From JACOMY01 sp046233115 (GTDB lineage Bacteria; Pseudomonadota; Alphaproteobacteria; Kiloniellales; JACOMY01): a DNA stretch of 64,000 nt. Where the stretch lies: contig JBJXHM010000006.1 of assembly GCA_046233115.1 (NCBI GenBank), positions 124,001-188,000 of the forward strand, in the 5' to 3' direction. Under the pieces are notes generated by a model. The model worked only from the letters and a program-made list of their open reading frames with translations. It did not search any database and was not told where the DNA came from. Below, in pieces: positions 60,817 through 64,000 of the stretch; within the stretch, counting starts at the first letter, position 1, and every line of letters starts with the position of its first letter. Made by a program: the position numbers and the translations under genes.

Positions 60817-63800
60817 CTACTGCTCGATCAAACTCGCCAGGCTGCGGCGGAGCACGACCAGCGCGGCCAGGCCGGCATCGCTCTGCCCGGAAATCTCCTG
60901 CAGCAACGACTCGACGCCGGCGAAGGCCGCGGCGTTCTTCTCCAGCCAGGCCTGCACCATCTCGGAGGCCGCGGCCTCGCCGTTGGCCTCCGACAGCACC
61001 GCGGCGGTCGCCTCGGCCTGCAGGGTCAAGAGGTCGGCGGTGAGTGCTTCGCCGGCACGCGCGGTCCAGGGGTCGTCGCTGGAGAGCGCGGCGACCAGGG
61101 CGTGCAGCCTGGCGAAGCCCATGGTCTCCTCCACCGCGAAGTGCAGTGCCGCCAGGCTGCCGACCGGACGGCTGCTGCGCTCGGCCAGCGGCGCCAGGTC
61201 GAGGGCGAAGGCCAGCTCCTTCAGCGACACCACCTCCTGGGCCAGCGGCTCGGGCACGCCCTCGCTGGAGAGCGCGGCGGTTTCGGCGGCCAGGTTCTGG
61301 GCGCGTTCGACCGGCATGGCGGCGGCCAGGTTGAGGCGCAGGTCCTGAACGCCCGGCCGCAGCCGCTCGACCGCGGCAGCCATGTCGATCGGGCTCTGCA
61401 GGTGGCTGAGCAGCCAGTAGGTCGCCCGCTCCAGCAGATCCATCGTGGCCTGCAGCATCGAGAGCTGGCAGGTGGCCGGGACCTGGTTGTCCAGCGCCTC
61501 GATCGCCGCCCAGGTGTCGCGTAGACCGAAAATGTCGCGCACCACGGCATAGGCCCTGGCGATATCGGCCGGCTTCGCCCCGCTGCGGTCCTCCATGCGC
61601 GAGACGAAGAGCGAGCCCACCCGGTTCACCATGGAGTTCACCACAGCGGTGGCGATGATCTCGCGGCGCAGCCGGTGCCCGTCACGCGCCGGTCCGTAGC
61701 GCTCGGAGAGCACGTCGGGAAAGTAGTGCTCCAGCTCGGTTGCCAGCAGGGGATCGTCCGGCAGGCTGGAGTCCACCAGCTCGTCGAACAGCAGGATCTT
61801 GCTGTAGGCCAGGATCACGTAGAGCTCCGGCCGGGTCAGCCCCTGGTGGGCACGTCGGCGCTGCGTCAGCGTGTCGGCGTCGGGCAGGAACTCCACCTTG
61901 CGGTTCAGCCGCCCCATCCGCTCCAGGCTGCGCATCAGGCGGGCGTGGGCGTCGAGGTCGGTCGCCGCCGTCATCTCGGCCAGAGAGATCGCCTGGCTCT
62001 GCTGGTAGTTGTCGCGCAGCACCAGATGGGCGACCTCGTCGGTCATCTCCTCCAGCAAGGCGTTGCGATCGGCCTCCGGCAGCAGGTTCCGGGCGATGGC
62101 TTCGCGCAGCAGGATCTTGATGTTGACCTCGTGGTCTGAGCAGTCGACCCCGGCGGAGTTGTCGAGCGCATCGGTGTTGATCTTGACCCCGGCCAAGTTG
62201 GCCTCGATGCGTCCGCGCTGGGTCACGCCCAGGTTCGCGCCCTCACCCACCACCTTGGCACGAAGCTGACCGGCGTCGATGCGGAGCCCGTCGTTGGTTC
62301 TGTCGCCGGCATCGGCATTGCTCTCGCCGGATGCCTTCACGTAGGTGCCGATGCCGCCGAACCACAGCAGGTCGATCGGCGCCTTCAGGATCGTGTTGAT
62401 CAGGTCGTTGGGTGCCAGGTGCTCCGCCTCGCAGCCCAGGATCTCGCGCATCTCGGGGCTGAGCGGGATCGACTTCAGGCTGCGCGGGAAGACACCGCCG
62501 CCGGTCGAGATCAGCGACTTGTCGTAGTCGTCCCAGGTCGAGCGCGGTAGCTGGAACAGCCGCTGGCGCTCGGCGAAGGAGGCCGCCGGGTCGGGGTTGG
62601 GGTCGATGAAGACGTGCAGGTGGTTGAAGGCGGCGACCAGCTTGATCTCTTCGGACAGCAGCATGCCGTTGCCGAAGACATCGCCCGACATGTCGCCGAC
62701 GCCGACCACGCTGAAGGGCTGGGTCTGGGTATCGTGGCCCAGCTCGCGGAAGTGGCGCTTCACGCTCTCCCAGGCGCCGCGCGCGGTGATGCCCATCTTC
62801 TTGTGGTCATAGCCGGCAGAGCCGCCCGAGGCGAAGGCGTCGTCCAACCAGAAACCGTAGTCCTGCGAGATGCCGTTGGCGATGTCGGAGAAGGTGGCCG
62901 TGCCCTTGTCAGCGGCCACCACCAGGTAGGGATCATCCTCGTCGTGCCGCACCACGCTCTTCGGCGGCACCACCTCACCCTCGACCAGGTTGTCGGTGAT
63001 GTCGAGCAGGCCCTGCATCAGCAGGCGGTAGCAGGCGATGCCTTCCTGCTGGACCTCCTCGCGGCTGCCGCCCTTGGGCGGGCGCTTGACGATGAAGCCG
63101 CCCTTTGAGCCGACCGGCACGATAACCACGTTCTTCACCATCTGTGCCTTCATCAGGCCCAGGATCTCGGTGCGGAAGTCCTCCGGCCGGTCCGACCAGC
63201 GGATGCCGCCGCGCGCGACCTTGCCGCCGCGCAGGTGGATGCCCTCCATGCGCGGGCTGTAGACCGAAACCTCGACCATGGGCCGGGGCTCCGGCAGGCC
63301 GGCCAGCTTGCGGCTGTCCAGCTTGAAGGAGATGTAGCCCTTGGGATTGCCGGCCGCGTCGGGCTGAAAGAAGTTGGTCCTCAGGCTGTTGTCGATGGCG
63401 TTCCAGAAACGGCGCAGGATGCGGTCCTCGTCGAGGCTCGCGACCTTGTCCAGGCCTTCGCGCAGGGCCGCCTCGATCTCCTCGGTACGCTGGTCGCGTT
63501 CGCCTTCGCGCTGCGGGTCGAAGCGGGTGTGGAAGAGCTCGACCAGCAGCCGGGCGATCGCCGCGTTGCCCACCAGCGCCTGGATGCTGTAGGCCTGACT
63601 CAGCATGCTGCCGGTCTGGTGCAGGTACTTGGTGTAGGCACGCAGCAGGGCCACGTCCCGCGCGCGCAGCCCGCCCCGGGTCACCAGTTGGTTCAGGCCG
63701 TCGTCCTCGACCAGGTACCACCAGAGCTGGGTCAGGGCCTCCTCGAACAGCGGCTTCAGCTCCGCGACCGGCACCGCGTCCTCCGGCGCCTCCAGCGCCA

Positions 63801-64000
63801 GGTCGTGCAGCCAGATGGTGCGCTGCTGCTCCTCCACCATCACGCCCATGCGGTAGGGGCCATCGTCGCGCAGAACGCGGAAGCCCAGGTTCTCCAGCAT
63901 CGGGATCAGGTCGCTCAGCGGCAGTGGCCCGTCCAGCCGGCCGGCACGCATGTGGAAGAGGCTGGTTTCCTTCTCGTAGCCCAGCCGCACGGTCAGGGCA
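60817..64000 (-). CDS. NAD-dependent glutamate dehydrogenase, large type (3' part; start lies beyond the window)
   Basis: The reading frame stays open to the window end on the minus strand; the 1061 residues visible are the C-terminal two thirds of a protein that is usually about 1600 aa. The catalytic block is GGKVARGGIRWSDRPEDFR, then LMKAQMVKNVVIVPVGSKGG with the active Lys. The Rossmann part has VGVGDMSGDVFGNGMLL and VVGEGANLGVTQRG. This NAD-GDH family oxidatively deaminates glutamate to 2-oxoglutarate, and is allosteric in many species. It is convergent with rnd. Confidence 0.95.
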   Translation of the reverse strand, partial: ALTVRLGYEKETSLFHMRAGRLDGPLPLSDLIPMLENLGFRVLRDDGPYRMGVMVEEQQRTIWLHDLALEAPEDAVPVAELKPLFEEALTQLWWYLVEDDGLNQLVTRGGLRARDVALLRAYTKYLHQTGSMLSQAYSIQALVGNAAIARLLVELFHTRFDPQREGERDQRTEEIEAALREGLDKVASLDEDRILRRFWNAIDNSLRTNFFQPDAAGNPKGYISFKLDSRKLAGLPEPRPMVEVSVYSPRMEGIHLRGGKVARGGIRWSDRPEDFRTEILGLMKAQMVKNVVIVPVGSKGGFIVKRPPKGGSREEVQQEGIACYRLLMQGLLDITDNLVEGEVVPPKSVVRHDEDDPYLVVAADKGTATFSDIANGISQDYGFWLDDAFASGGSAGYDHKKMGITARGAWESVKRHFRELGHDTQTQPFSVVGVGDMSGDVFGNGMLLSEEIKLVAAFNHLHVFIDPNPDPAASFAERQRLFQLPRSTWDDYDKSLISTGGGVFPRSLKSIPLSPEMREILGCEAEHLAPNDLINTILKAPIDLLWFGGIGTYVKASGESNADAGDRTNDGLRIDAGQLRAKVVGEGANLGVTQRGRIEANLAGVKINTDALDNSAGVDCSDHEVNIKILLREAIARNLLPEADRNALLEEMTDEVAHLVLRDNYQQSQAISLAEMTAATDLDAHARLMRSLERMGRLNRKVEFLPDADTLTQRRRAHQGLTRPELYVILAYSKILLFDELVDSSLPDDPLLATELEHYFPDVLSERYGPARDGHRLRREIIATAVVNSMVNRVGSLFVSRMEDRSGAKPADIARAYAVVRDIFGLRDTWAAIEALDNQVPATCQLSMLQATMDLLERATYWLLSHLQSPIDMAAAVERLRPGVQDLRLNLAAAMPVERAQNLAAETAALSSEGVPEPLAQEVVSLKELAFALDLAPLAERSSRPVGSLAALHFAVEETMGFARLHALVAALSSDDPWTARAGEALTADLLTLQAEATAAVLSEANGEAAASEMVQAWLEKNAAAFAGVESLLQEISGQSDAGLAALVVLRRSLASLIEQ

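Overview
The window is about 64 kb of high-GC DNA (by eye around 64%) from an alphaproteobacterium, most likely Rhodospirillales/Kiloniellales-like. The evidence is the gene order rpsF-rpsR-rplI-dnaB-alr-(mlaEF)-radA-cvpA-purF, an S6 protein with an Arg/Asp-rich tail, a large NAD-dependent glutamate dehydrogenase, a pyrB plus degenerate pyrC pair, and a gene matching the hopanoid C-3 methylase HpnR. No rRNA, tRNA, CRISPR array, transposase or phage gene was seen.

Layout. 1-10.9 kb is a conserved housekeeping block: ribosomal proteins, DnaB, alanine racemase, the MlaE/MlaF lipid transporter subunits, RadA, CvpA, PurF, a DUF2937-like protein and an SDR dehydrogenase. 10.9-24.3 kb is an accessory island. 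It has an AT-rich left edge, several palindromic repeats, a TPR protein with an acyltransferase-like C-terminal domain, two radical SAM enzymes, a TPR-like/GT-B glycosyltransferase fusion, a PAPS-type sulfotransferase, two very small genes and hpnR. 24.5-33.5 kb is mostly metabolic: an AbgB-like M20 hydrolase, DenD-like dehydrogenase, an OCH1-like glycosyltransferase, a fused indolepyruvate:ferredoxin oxidoreductase, and a betaine-homocysteine methyltransferase. 33.6-42 kb is a second accessory block: a polysaccharide pyruvyl transferase, a GT-A-like protein, an ATP-grasp-like protein and two RTX calcium-binding proteins with matching type I secretion tails. 42-64 kb is mixed: an AEC transporter, a CoA-transferase, a GbsR/MarR regulator, pyrB and a ligand-poor dihydroorotase, a second sulfotransferase, a ferric-reductase-like flavocytochrome, two envelope proteins, agmatine deiminase, a multicopper oxidase, aspS, a FkbM-like methyltransferase, rnd and the 3' part of NAD-glutamate dehydrogenase.

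How they fit together. The two accessory blocks and the sulfotransferase near 48 kb look like parts of a surface-polysaccharide or glycolipid decoration programme (glycosyl, sulfuryl, pyruvyl and possibly acyl transfer), together with secreted RTX proteins. This is inference from gene content; no product can be named. Two palindromic repeat families (called A and B here) recur singly and as a B-linker-A composite only around these accessory genes. In several places the repeats supply the stop codon, or part of the ribosome-binding site, of the adjacent gene.

The best candidates for new biology are the TPR-acyltransferase/radical SAM pair (11.8-15.1 kb), the pyruvyltransferase/GT-A/ATP-grasp trio (33.7-37.0 kb), the mosaic repeats, and the pseudo-dihydroorotase next to pyrB.
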